From Tetrahymena thermophila SB210 (taxonomy: Eukaryota; Ciliophora; Oligohymenophorea; Hymenostomatida; Tetrahymenidae), in the NCBI RefSeq assembly GCF_000189635.1, contig NW_002475927.1:124001-188000 (forward strand): a stretch of 64,000 nucleotides of DNA, read 5' to 3'. The notes under the pieces are model-generated. The model had not been told where the DNA came from. It saw nothing but the letters and a program-made list of their open reading frames with translations, and did no database searches. Position numbers and translations under genes: made by a program. Positions 25,101 to 36,553 of the stretch are shown here, piece by piece (the stretch's first letter is position 1; every line of letters begins with the position of its first letter).

Positions 25101-26686
25101 ATTTTAATCTTTTTATGGTTATACTTGAACATCCTATTAGTCTCTTGTATTGGATTATATTTATTAAATCTAGGATTAATTCTACTACAATTCTTTATTA
25201 TTAATATTAATTTAATTTTGAATTTGCTAGTATAAGGGAATATATTAATTCATTTAATTTTAACTCTACCCTTGATGGATTTATTATTATTATAATTAGT
25301 TTTTCTAATTTGAACTTAAAATTGTATTTTAACCTGCTATTCTGTTTTATAGGACTTGTTTATGGATATTCATGTAATCTTTTGGTTTATGTTATTGCTT
25401 ATCCTAAAATTAGTTTCTATCAGAATTATTTTTTTATTGATTTTTCTTTTCAATTATAGCGTGAGTTTCATTGTTTTCTAAATTCAGTTATTAATTCTAA
25501 TTAGAGATAGCTTAGTGATGTGGAATTAGATCTTTTTCAATTTAGTTTTAATCTAATTATAATTACTATAAAGATGCAATCATTTCTTAGTTAGAATATT
25601 AAGAAAACTGCTAATTTTAAGAAGGGTTTTGCATGTTAGATTTAATTTATTAGATATTTTAAAGCTGTTTTTAGATATTTTGTTAAAAGTAATTATCAAA
25701 CTGTACTGGATTAAATTCTTCTTTACTTGATGATTGATTCTACTTTTATTGCATTTAGTTTATCTACTACTACTATAATAGTTAATTCGCTCTTGGAGAT
25801 ACTTACTATTTTTGAATATTTTTTTACATAACAAAATTCAAATTTTGTTAAAGTGAGTCTAACATTTCTTACTTTCTTGGATCTTTTTAAGGGATGGATA
25901 TTTATTAATTTTGATGAGTTTGATTGCTATTTAAATCTTGATCTTAACTTTAGAAAAACTCATTTTTTTCACTAGTCAATAAACTTTATTTAGCACTAAC
26001 ATTTCCCTAAATAGCATAATCTTTGATCTCAAAAGGTATATCTGCTTGCTTGTATTTGAATTATAAAATTAATATGAAATACTATTCAAAGTAAATATTT
26101 AAATATATACCCTTTAGGGAAGTGATGAACCCTCTGAAAATCTTTCATCTATTGCAGTGACAAGCTATTCAGTTTAAACTATTCTTTAGGAGCTTTCTTT
26201 AATAAGCCTTTAAATTTCATCAGAGTTAGTTTGTAAAGTTTATTTCAAACCTGATTAGTTTGTTACATTTGATGCATTATTGCTCTTTTTATTATTTACG
26301 TGATCTACTTATTCTGTATAATACTAATTCCTAACTTGTTAGTTTTGTTAGACTGTCTTTAGCTTCTACTTTTAACTACCGTTGGTATTCTATTATAATA
26401 AATCCATATTTATTTAAGAATATATGCTGTTAAATGGTTATCCTTAACTTTAGAGAATCTACTATTTTTAATTCAATGATTATTCTAAAATTTAAGAATT
26501 GAGCCTCTAGGAATAAATTAAATCTTCATCAAAATTCAATGCACTTGATTCATCTTTTTCAGGAGCTTCTGAAATGCTTTGAATAACTTGCAATTGCTGC
26601 TTATTAACATTCGAAGCCATGTTTCCTAAACCCTATTGCTAAAACTATTAGGTGTTATTAGGATAATTCTGAGGTAAACCATACAT
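22144..26686 (-). CDS. Q/N-rich coiled-coil protein with ECTF-P motif, 1474 residues
   Basis: Three minus-strand exons: 26686-26111, 26048-24769, 24712-22144. Junction phases 0 and 2 agree and the total is 1475 codons with stop TGA at 22146-22144. Most of the protein is low-complexity Q/N/S, which gives a dense field of TAA/TAG codons. Structured parts are a short helical N-terminal segment (DEIQRLIKESSQRIVQTEQL) and a coiled coil near residues 510-580 (IILKKYEEAILKEQQELLKQ). Near 1265-1290 lies FERNNIWLKLKNQNRQMLQQ followed by EKEKVECTFKPSL. W..K..+ plus ECTF-P is a motif I associate with cilia and basal-body proteins of protists, so a cytoskeletal place is likely but unproven. A 348-codon TGA-free frame on the opposite strand (24985-26028) is a by-product of this gene. 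Confidence 0.75.
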
Positions 26687-28056
26687 CGCTTAGACTAAAA
26701 TATAATGAAATAATAGTAAATATGGTAAACTTTATAATTTAAAATTAAATTATTATTTGTTTTTAATATAAATCTTATAAAAAAGCTAAGCTTAGATAAA
26801 TTTTACTAGCATTTTTATTGCTACTTCAAAAGTTAATAATAGATTTCAAATAAATTTTATAAATTTTAATTACACTGCTAAAATGTACTCTAACTATCTT
26901 AAGCACTATTCATGATGTAATTTGCTAATTAAAATAACCTAAAATAAGCAGATTGAAGAACTTTCAGTGACTATTTATTATAGAAAATCTAATATTAAAA
27001 TGCGATACTACCTTTTCTTTTTGAATAATCTTAAAATTCAAGCAAAAAAATCAAATTTAATAAATGATTTATTAATTAATTGATTAACCTTATGTTTATA
27101 ATAATTAATGTTTGTTAATAGAAAATATATATGTATACTTCTTTCTTTAAGAGAATTTAAAATTCAATATTCATTAACTTTTTGAAATAAGTAAAGTATC
27201 TTTACTAACAGCTTAAAATCTCAATATTTTCTAAGCTTATTGATATTAACAAACAATATATACTCTACAAAAAAACATACTCACAAATAGCTCTTAAATA
27301 ACATAAATTTGAGAAGTAACTTCTGAATCAGAAATATTTATTAAGATAAAATAATAAATATATAAATTGTTTAAATGTAGTTAAATGGTAAACTAGATTA
27401 TATATCTTAATAGCTTTCGATACCAAATGAGGAAAATATTAAGCCATTTTATCTATTAAAAGGTAATATTATTGATAAAAAGATACAATTCTGAACACTG
27501 TATAAAATTACATAAGATTTTTTATTATAAATATAATAAAAATAATGTAATTTTTAATTAATTTACATTTATTCAATATTTATAATAAAATTAGTTTTAT
27601 TATGTAATTTATTCTTTATATTTTCTTGCTTAATTCAGCATTTTACACTCATCTTTTTTGGATTTCCTTATTAAAAAACTACATTTTTAATATTATTTAA
27701 TTTCTAAATAATTGAATAAATCAAATTAAAATTAGAAATAAATATTTTAATTAAAATATTGTTTGCAAACTCCTCACTTTAGTCATTAAAATTATATTAT
27801 GAAAATTATTAACTAAATTTATCAGTTTGTTTTAACAAATCTCTTAAACCATTTTTTATTGTAAATTTAATTTTAAAATTAAAAGAAAATTTTAAATAAT
27901 TCAAACGTAATATTTAATTTATTAGCTATAATTGAAAAAGCAATAAATATCTTTAGAAAGAGTTTGTGTAAAATAAATGGATTAGTAAATATTAGTAAGT
28001 CAACAATTAATTTAGCCAAAAAATATCCTAAAAAATTTAATAGGATTTTCAAATAA
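26687..28056. other. Intergenic between divergent genes
   Basis: Divergent promoters of the Q/N-rich gene (-) and the small membrane protein (+). AT-rich with long T and A runs. No ORF or RNA gene supported. Confidence 0.6.
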
Positions 28057-28468
28057 ATGGCTAAGTCTAATTTGGGGATGCCTACTACAGTACCTTATAT
28101 ATATTCATAGGGACTACGTAAACGAGATATGCTTAGATTTATACTTTTATACTAAAATGTAGAGTTATTTATACCTTTTGCAATACGTCTTGATGTTTGT
28201 TGAAACGGAGTCTTTGCTAAGCAAATTTAAAAAATAAATAACAAAGTTAAAATATACATTTTAAGTATTGAATTTCATTTTTTCCATTCATAATTTGTTA
28301 TTTGCTTTCTAAGCAAATTAAGATATTTGTAGATCCCTTTCATCTGTAAATAGGATGCATGGAATAGTAATGGGAATATATATAATCTTTGGACTTCTTT
28401 TTGCATTAATGGCGTTTATTTAAATTCAAGAAGTTAAGGAAAAGTACAAGCAAGCTAAAAAATTATGA
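28057..28468 (+). CDS. Small membrane protein, exon structure tentative
   Basis: The N-terminal coding piece starts at ATG 28057 (MAKSNLGMPTTVPYIYSQGL, then RKRDML). The C-terminal piece ends at TGA 28466-28468 with a clear TM helix (HGIVMGIYIIFGLLFALMAF) and a basic tail (KEKYKQAKKL). The pieces are in different frames, so an intron must lie between them. The best fit I found is 28195-28246 (GTTTGT..AAAG, 52 nt, phase 0), giving 119 residues. Other acceptors near 28300-28350 are possible. Size and shape suit a small subunit of a membrane complex, for example mitochondrial, but I cannot name it. It lies 272 bp upstream of another small membrane protein on the same strand. Confidence 0.5.
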
Positions 28469-28740
28469 AAAAATATTTAAAAAGTTATTTATTTTTTATA
28501 ATTTGCAGTAATCAATATTGCATTTTTTAAAATTTATATAGTCTTATGAATAATTATTTTTGAAATAATTTGTTAACATATTTCTCAAACATTACTTAAA
28601 TATTAAATTTATTTATTTGATGCTTTATTGGTTTTAGCTGATTAGTACTCAAACTATATATTATTTATAAATACTAAACACTATTTTTAATTTAATTAAG
28701 CAAATTATTATATAAAAGCAATTAATTATTATAAAAAAAA

Positions 28741-29220
28741 ATGATGAAAGAAAAAGTCTTAAATATTTTATAAGACAAGAAGTATAAGAATTCTAGTAGG
28801 TTAATATACACAATAGTTTTTGGATTAAGTAGTTTGCTAGTAGGCTATTAAGATTACAGAAGTAATAAATGCGCTAAATTTAGTGACTTCATTATTTTAA
28901 ATGGAATTTTTTTGGTATTATTTATCCCAATTATAAGTCTTAAATTTTATAATACTGCCTAACTTACTAAACCAATAAGAGGAAGTAATACCTCGCAGAG
29001 TTTAATTGAGTAGAAATAAGCATATTCTAACAAAATTGTTACATTAGTGAATAAATATTCTTTTATAGCCTAATCAATTTTATAGATTTCTATGGTATTT
29101 GCTCTTTTATTAACTCTTTCAAACGAATGCTAATCTGGATTTCGATTTTCAATTATTTATACAGTATCTTTTTTTATAATAGTACTCCTAAATGCATTAA
29201 TTTATTTTTTAAAAAGATGA
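28741..29220 (+). CDS. Small four-TM membrane protein, 159 residues
   Basis: A single exon from ATG 28741 (a second in-frame ATG follows directly) to TGA 29218-29220. It has four hydrophobic segments: near residues 20-37 (SRLIYTIVFGLSSLLVGY), 50-68 (FIILNGIFLVLFIPIISL), 110-126 (FIAQSILQISMVFALLL) and 138-156 (FSIIYTVSFFIIVLLNALIY). Both termini and the central loop are basic, so both ends are probably cytosolic. I do not recognise the family. A decayed copy lies about 260 bp downstream (29483-29785), showing a tandem gene duplication in which only this copy stayed intact. Confidence 0.65.
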
Positions 29221-30313
29221 ATTAATATTGTAGTTAACAATCAAAATAATATAAAAAATAATTTATTGTATATAATTGTATTTTACATTTAAATATTTAA
29301 TTCATATTTCTAACCTTTAAGCCAACATATAAAAAATACTTAAAATATAAATAGATTTAAATTGTCATAAGATAAAAGAAGTTAATTTAAATTAATATTT
29401 AAAAATTTGTAGAATAAAATATAAATTCTTACTAATTTTAGAAGTAATATCTTTAAAAAAATAATTTTTAAATCAATAATTTTGATGACTTGATTATTTT
29501 AAATGGAATTTTTTATTTATTCCTATCGTAGATCTTAAATTTTATAATGCTCCATAACTCACTCAACTAAATAGAGAAAGTAACACTTTAAAAAGTCTAA
29601 TTCAAATGAGTTTTTGCATTAAATGATTAGTATTTTTTTATTGATATATTAAAGATATTGATATTATTCGATCTTTTTATAACTCTTTAAAATAAATACA
29701 AATCTAGATTTCAATTTTAATTAATAAGACAGACAGTATCTTTTTATATAATAAAGGTTCTAAATGCATTCATTCATTAATGGGTTTTGAATATTTCACT
29801 GATATTAAATCAGATTGTTAATTTATATTTTATCAATTAATCAAAATAGTAGAAAAAATAATTTATAATGCTTCTATTTGTATTTATAATTTTATTAATA
29901 AGGTTAAAAATGATAAATATTAATAAAATTAGATGAATATTTAGAATTAAAAATTAATAAGGTAATAATTGCTTAACTGAATAATGATAAACGTGTAGTC
30001 TAGAATACCACAATTTTTAGAAATAAAAATATTCATTTTTTAATAAAATACTTAAATATAATTTTAACAAAATTGCTTAAGTTAATAAATTACACTTTTG
30101 AAATTAAATTTATATTATCTTATTTTTTTTCGTTAGTAGGCTATAAAAGAACGATTATTACTTTTTATTAAAATAAATTTTTAATTTAATTATTGAAAGT
30201 AGATATAGCTAAAAAATATGTTTAAATTAAGAAAATAAGCGCTTAAGAGTACTAATCTTTCTTCTAAATTTACCTAGCAATTAGTATTTACATACTTAAG
30301 GAGTAATTTTAGA
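29221..30313. other. Intergenic, containing the pseudogene
   Basis: Apart from the decayed copy at 29483-29785 this is AT-rich filler, with the promoter of the sulfurtransferase gene at its right end. No further ORFs seen. Confidence 0.6.
29483..29785 (+). pseudogene. Degenerate tandem copy of the four-TM gene at 28741
   Basis: Aligns by eye with 28888-29203 of the intact gene. Shared blocks include ATTATTTTAAATGGAATTTT, CTTAAATTTTATAAT and CAGTATCTTTTT, plus TAAATGCATT near the end. The copy has small deletions, including loss of the GGTA-region bases after the GGAATTTTTT block that shift the frame, an in-frame TGA soon after, and no start region. No continuous frame survives. A repeat of this age in a macronuclear chromosome shows decay after local duplication. 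Confidence 0.75.
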
Positions 30314-31159
30314 ATGATAGAATGCGAAGAACTCCACGACATCTTGGTCGAAGGAAATAAACCAGGTTTTAAAATTTTACATCCCTACTTGTCTGATAAT
30401 AGAGCAAACTATTTAAGAGAAGTAACAAATTTTTTAGTTCATGGGCACATTAAGGGTGCATTCTTTATTAACATGCATGATATATCTGATTTAACATCTT
30501 CTTATAAGATGATGGCTCCAACTAATGAGTAGTTTTCTATCTATATGTAGCACGCTGACATAGGAAAATTTGATAAATTAGTCATTTATGATGAAACTAT
30601 TATGGTTTCAACTCGTTTACATTGGTAGCTTAATTCATTTGGGCATACTAATTTATACTATTTAAACGGTGGATTGAGGAGATGGAAGTACTTAGGGCTA
30701 CCATTAGAAAAAGGTTTTACTTAGCATTCAACTAATATATCAGAGAGAGAAGCTAAAAATTTTGAATATATATTAGACAAGTCTAAAGTTATAGATTATA
30801 ATGAAATGTGCAAAGTTAATAATGAATATTTGTAATAAAATGAATTTTAAATTTATGATTCAAGACGTGTCGTTTAATATAGCGAAGGTACTGAGCCTAA
30901 TTGGATTCATATACCTGTGATGTAAGAGCTAATTTAAGAGGATGGTAGATTTAAAGATATAAATGATTTACAAAAAATCCACAAGTAATATAAAGTTGAT
31001 TATGATAAAACAATAATTCACACATGTAGAAGAGGTCTGTAAGCAACAGTTGCTAACTTCGCTTGTGAATTAGTGTGTGCTGCAAATAAAAAAAATTATA
31101 ATTCAAGAATTTATGATGGCTCTTGGGAGGAGTGGATGACTAAAAAGCAAGTACACTGA
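30314..31159 (+). CDS. Two-domain sulfurtransferase (thiosulfate/3-mercaptopyruvate sulfurtransferase family)
   Basis: 281 residues in one exon, ending at TGA 31157-31159. Two rhodanese modules are visible. The N-terminal non-catalytic one contains LVIYDE, then VSTRLHWQLNSFGHTNLYYL, then NGGLRRWKYLGLPLEKG, the usual A.R.W...FGH..V..L.GG...W pattern. The C-terminal one contains YDSRRVVQYSEG and the catalytic loop HTCRRGLQAT with Cys238, then a YDGSWEEW motif near the C-terminus. Length and layout fit the MPST/TUM1/TST family, which moves sulfur from mercaptopyruvate or thiosulfate to a thiol acceptor. Loop residues CRRGLQ differ from the more common CGSGVT and CRKGVT types, so the preferred donor cannot be read from sequence. 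No targeting peptide seen. Confidence 0.85.
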
Positions 31160-31812
31160 TTTTTTATTGATGAATAAAAGTGTTAATTCAATTAAATGTA
31201 AGAAGATAATTTTGTTAGATATATTTTTAAATTCAACAAATTAATTTTGAAGTCAATAGACAAAAATCAATATTTTTTTTGTAATGAATAAAGATACTGG
31301 TTAATTGAAATTTATTAATTATAAAACTATTCTTTTGTATAATAGTACTCTTTATATAACATTGAATTTATAATATATTAATTCTAAAAAGATCTTATTG
31401 ACTTTAAATAAAAAAAATATTTTTTATTCTATTTAAAAGTAGAAAATCTAAAAATAAATAAAAGTATCAAATAATAAATAAGCAAATAAATAAATAAAAA
31501 TTTAATAAATTAATAAAATTGAGATTAATTTCTAATTTTATATTTTCATTTCTAACTTTTTCAAAAATAAATTAAAAAATTATAATAAATATTTACAACA
31601 ACAACAAAAAAAAATATATAATTTTTATTATTTTGATAAACTCTTTCAAAATATTTTTTACTTTTTCAATTTATTTAAATTATGAAAGGCAAAAGAAAAT
31701 TTTGAAAAAAGTATGCAATATGCAATGAATGATATTACTAATTAATTAAAATAAAATCCAAAAATATTCTAAATAATTTAAAATTAGCAAACAAAAAGTA
31801 TTTTTTTTTTTC

Positions 31813-32082
31813 ATGATAATATTACCAAATGAATTTTTAGAAAGAAGATTTTATTATTACTAGGATATTTTAAGTTAGTCAGCATTTTAGAACTATAAGA
31901 TTAAAATTAAACTACAGGGTATTTATTATGTACTACTGCTAAATTTATTTTTGAATGAAGAGAATTTTTTTATTTTATCTTACATTTTCAAGAAAGAAGA
32001 CAAACAAATTTATATTAACTTTGAGAGATTTAAAGTTAATTGTGCTAAATTTAAAATTAAAATAACCTATTTTACTTTGTGA
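31813..32082 (+). CDS. Possible 89-residue ORF, unrecognised
   Basis: Open from ATG 31813 to TGA 32080-32082 with the ciliate code. Composition is mixed (MIILPNEFLERRFYY; KKEDKQIYINFERFKVN), better than most intergenic ORFs here, but it is short, isolated and unsupported by a domain. It may be chance. Confidence 0.25.
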
Positions 32083-35000
32083 AATGTTAAATTTTTTAAT
32101 TTAAATTGGTATTTTTCTTTAATAATTCATAATTGTAAATTATTAATTTACTATTTAGTATGATTTTTGAATACTGACAAAAATTCATCAAATTTGAAAT
32201 AAATTCCCTTAAAATAACAAAAGGTTCGTAGCAATTTGTTTGATTTTGTGTAGAATATTTTAATATTCTCTCTATAATTAAATCATTTTGATGTAAATAT
32301 TTTTCAAGGATTGGATGAATTTAGAAATAGTGTGATATTACTGCACACTATTAAAATAAAAAATCTGATTTTTAATGCTTTTCACTTATCTTTAATATTT
32401 TTTTGTTTTTGATTGCAATAGTCTCTCATTTAAAGAAAAAAGCTCTCACGAATAATTTTATAAATATTCAACAACACATATTTAATTTTGTATGTATTAT
32501 TCTTAACAACAAAAAAAGTAGCGATTCTGTTATTTATCTAAACTCTTATGCATATAATTATTAGTAAATGTACACTATACCACTAGGAAATACTTTTGAT
32601 AATTAATTGCGGTGATACGTCGTAATTTAATAATACTTACTCTCTTTAAAAGATATTTGTTAAAACAAGTAACAAATATACAAATTTAGTAATTTTGTGA
32701 ATGGATACAAATACTAATTTATTTACTACTAATATATAAAACAAAATAGAAAAATAAATAAGATTACAAATATTGATATACTAGAAGTGTTTTCTGACTT
32801 CTTGCGTTAGGAATGCGTTAAAATAGTAAAGCTATCTGGTAGAACTGTTCTAAATTATAGTTTTGATTAAATATGAATGAACGAGCGTATCCTATTATTT
32901 TTTATATTTGCTAATCTGAAAGACCCTTACCTTAATCAAATTTAAAGTACTACAAAGTGATTTATAAATTTGAATTAAAATTTTTATAAAGACACTAACT
33001 AACTAACACATTATCTCATATTTATTTTTGTAAGTCACTTAATCTTCATTTTTATGTTTACTTTTTAATTAATATTGCATAATTGAAAATTTTATTTATT
33101 CTTTCATTATTTTGTTTGTGTCATATGATTTTATTTAACTTTTTACTTTTAATATATTATATTTTATTCTTTGTTTGCTAAATATAAGCTAACATTTTAT
33201 TTTTTCTCACAAAGATATCTTTCAAATATTAATATAGGTATATATAATATTTCTATTTTAAATATCATCAATAGAATCAATGATTTTTATTTTTGTCTTT
33301 TTATCATATAAGAAATATTATTCAGTTTTTATTTACAAAAAAAAATCAATACTTTTAAATTTGGTTAGGTTTTAACCAAAAAACATTACTTTTTTATTAT
33401 TGTGCCATTAATAATTTTAGATATTATTTTATTGAAAAAACTATTAAAATAAAATTGTTTTGTAAAAAAGCTATTTATTATGTAGTGAGTAGTATTTGTC
33501 GTTTTGATTTAAGATTATCTTGATGTATCTTCCCAAAAAAGTGTAAGGACTATACTATATTAGGTTTGAAAGCGAAATTAGATGATAGTGCTTTGTTTTG
33601 TGTGTATAGGGTAAGCTTAGATTTTTTAAGATTATTTCAATTTACTTTAATATTTGTAAAGTTATTAATAAGGGAAAGTGAGCATTAAAAAAATTAAATA
33701 AAATTTGAAAGAAATTTGTTACATTTTTAAAGTAAATGTATTTTTCCTTATTCAATTTAGAAATTAAATTATTATTTTTACTTTTGTTATAAAGATATTT
33801 CTTTTATAAAATTTACTATAGGGCTGGCTTGAAAATATAATTATTCAATTTTTATGGTAATTTGATTATAATAGTGGTTTAAATTTGTACTTATTTTATG
33901 GCTAGAAAGATATTTCTATACATTATAGTGGAAAAATATTGAAAGAGTTACTTTAATCTTTATTTTGAAAAAAAGATATACTATTATTTTTATTTTGGTA
34001 TCCACCGATACTATTCATATTTCTTTATTTTCTCTCCATAAAATTTTTTAATCTCATATATAGACCTTCTCAATTTTATTTAAATAAATAATTATAATAC
34101 TTACTACTTTCTCAAAAAATTTAAGTCCTAAGAATATTATTCTAGTTAATTATTAATTATGTTACAAATGTGAATGTGAATTTCAAAAACACCTAAAAAA
34201 AATAAACTATTTACTCATCATTTATAAAAAATTTTAATTATCGAAATATTAAAGCAGATAATTTTTTATTGTTTTACGTTATCCACTACAATTATTATTC
34301 TTTGAACGAAAATTCTTAAATCTAGTGTACCAAAATTTTTTAAAATATAAAGATTTTTCTTAATAAAAACTTGTAATCCAAAAAAAAAAAATTTCATTTT
34401 TATTTTACTAATAATTTTTGTAAATTAATAGTTTTTTCAACATATTTACTTTTTATACTCTCTAAATTCACAATAAAGAGTATTAAACTGGGCTTATTTT
34501 TTGCATATAAAATGAAAATTTATTGGTTAATTTTTGTTCAATTCGCTTAATAAATGAATTATTTTCATAAATTGGACTTTTTTAACAAGATACTTAGTTA
34601 CAACTTTTAATTTTAGTATTTTCTGCATATTTTAGCTTAACAAATTATTTATTTTAATAGAAACCTCAATTTTTGTTTACCTGGTAGGGAGGTATGTGAA
34701 TGAGTGCTAGTTTGTGGGTTATCAAATATAAATATTTAGTGTAAAGATATCTCATATAGTTATGTTTATTTTCTGATATATTAAATAATATAAAAAAGCG
34801 AATTTGATAAGTAGTAATATGAAAAAATATTAATGGATATTATAAAATTTATATATCAGTTCATATTCGAGTGTATAATTTTTTAATGGTTTAAAAAATT
34901 AATAAAAATTGATTGGAGAAAAGGTAAATTTAATAAATATCAAATTTAATTGTAAATAAAGAGGATCAATAAAATTTTGATTATATCTATTTGAAAACAA

Positions 35001-36553
35001 AGTAATATTTATAGATAATTTATTTCTTAATTACAATTTAAGAATTATAATACTTTTTCTTATTATTTTGTATGTCTGTCTTATGTAGGATTTTTATTTA
35101 AAGCTAAATTGTTAAATATTAATAAATTAATTTGATTGGTTTTTTCATTTCTTTTATTTATTTAATTTCTAAACAAATTTTAAGTTACTCATCTTGAAGG
35201 CAACAAATGAATTATTTGCTTTTAGCTCAGTAAAGTTTTTCAAAGAATATTTTAAATTACATATATTTGATAAAATTCACTGATCAATTGAAAAAAATTT
35301 ATCTAGATATAGGCAATTAATTTTTCCTTATTAAAAAATAATAATAGCCATAAAAATTATCTTACCTTACTTTATTTTAAATTCTTATATTTTTTCTCTT
35401 TGTTTTGAGCAAGCTAATTGTTTGTTCAAAACTATCTTTTTGTAAAAATATACATATTCTATTAAAATTTTTAATTTTTTAAAGCCAATATTGTTTTTAT
35501 GTCAATAAAAAGCTGAACAGAGGAAATTTTGGAATTAAATATTGTTTTTTTATATTAATTTAAAATAGATTTTATATCATTTATTTTCTTAAAATATCAT
35601 AGATAATTTGATAAAATAATAGATAGATATATATATAAATAAATACTAATTAATTGGTTTTTCAAATTAGCTCTTCTAAAAATTAATTTATTTAGAAGCT
35701 AAATAAATGTAATTTAAAACTTTAGTATTGAGTATGATGATAATTATATTAGTAACATGCGTTTTTCAAAGTTTATAAAAGCTAAATACTCTTCTAGTGA
35801 TTTTAAATATTGTATCATATCAGCAAAAAATAAAATATCTTTTCTTAACAAACAAACAAGTGTAACTTTAATCAAAATTTAAGTTTTCAAAATCAAAAAT
35901 TTACAAATAACTACTTTTGTAAATAAATCATGGATAATAGTTCTAAATGGATATTTTTACATGCTTTACATCTGAATTAAATAAATTTTAGCTTAATGCG
36001 TGTTCTTCTAGATATAAATCTCTCGATTTTCGTAATATAAATTAGCTGTAATTAAATAAATAAATATAGTAATATTAATAGCAAGTTAGGTATCGATTTG
36101 CATGATTATTTACTAAATTTTTAACTCAGTAAAAATGTATTGAAAATAAGCTTTAAATTATCTCGACAATTAGGTAGGCAAATAAAAAAATATGGACAAA
36201 TGTTTAAATAAATAGTATTTGTATGACAGTAGATAAATTAACAATTGAGCAAGCATAAGTGTAAATAGGTATTTAAATCAAATTTCAATCTAAATAGTAT
36301 AATTATAATATTTTTAGAACAAGATATAAAAAGGATACAAATTATTCTATCTAATATGTAATAGAAACAAAAAAATTTGTGATTAATTTTGAAAATAGAA
36401 AATAAGCAATAATCTGATGTTCATTTTGCCAGGAATTTGCTTACCTAATAACAAATTCTATTAAATTGTATTAATAAACTAGTTTTACATTTTTAAATTT
36501 TATAGATTATTAATAGACATTATTTATGCATATATAATTATTTATATAGTTTA
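32083..36553. other. Gene desert, AT-rich
   Basis: About 4.5 kb with no ORF I would defend on either strand under the ciliate code. No tRNA B-box with matching arms was seen. A short hairpin (AGAAGT, 8-nt loop, ACTTCT) lies near 32783. Slightly more complex sequence at 32750-32900 and 33520-33620 may hide an RNA gene, but I cannot support one. Confidence 0.5.

Noticed and set aside
25807-25826. 22-34 nt micro-introns in the Q/N-rich gene
   Set aside because: They arose from a mis-tracked frame. With the correct frame the exon 26048-24769 is continuous and no intron is needed.
24985-26028. 348-codon TGA-free frame on the + strand, hydrophobic
   Set aside because: It is antisense to exon 2 and part of exon 3 of the Q/N-rich gene. 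It has no ATG near its start, its F/I/L-rich composition is what antisense of N/K/Q codons gives, and the sense strand has consistent exon phases.
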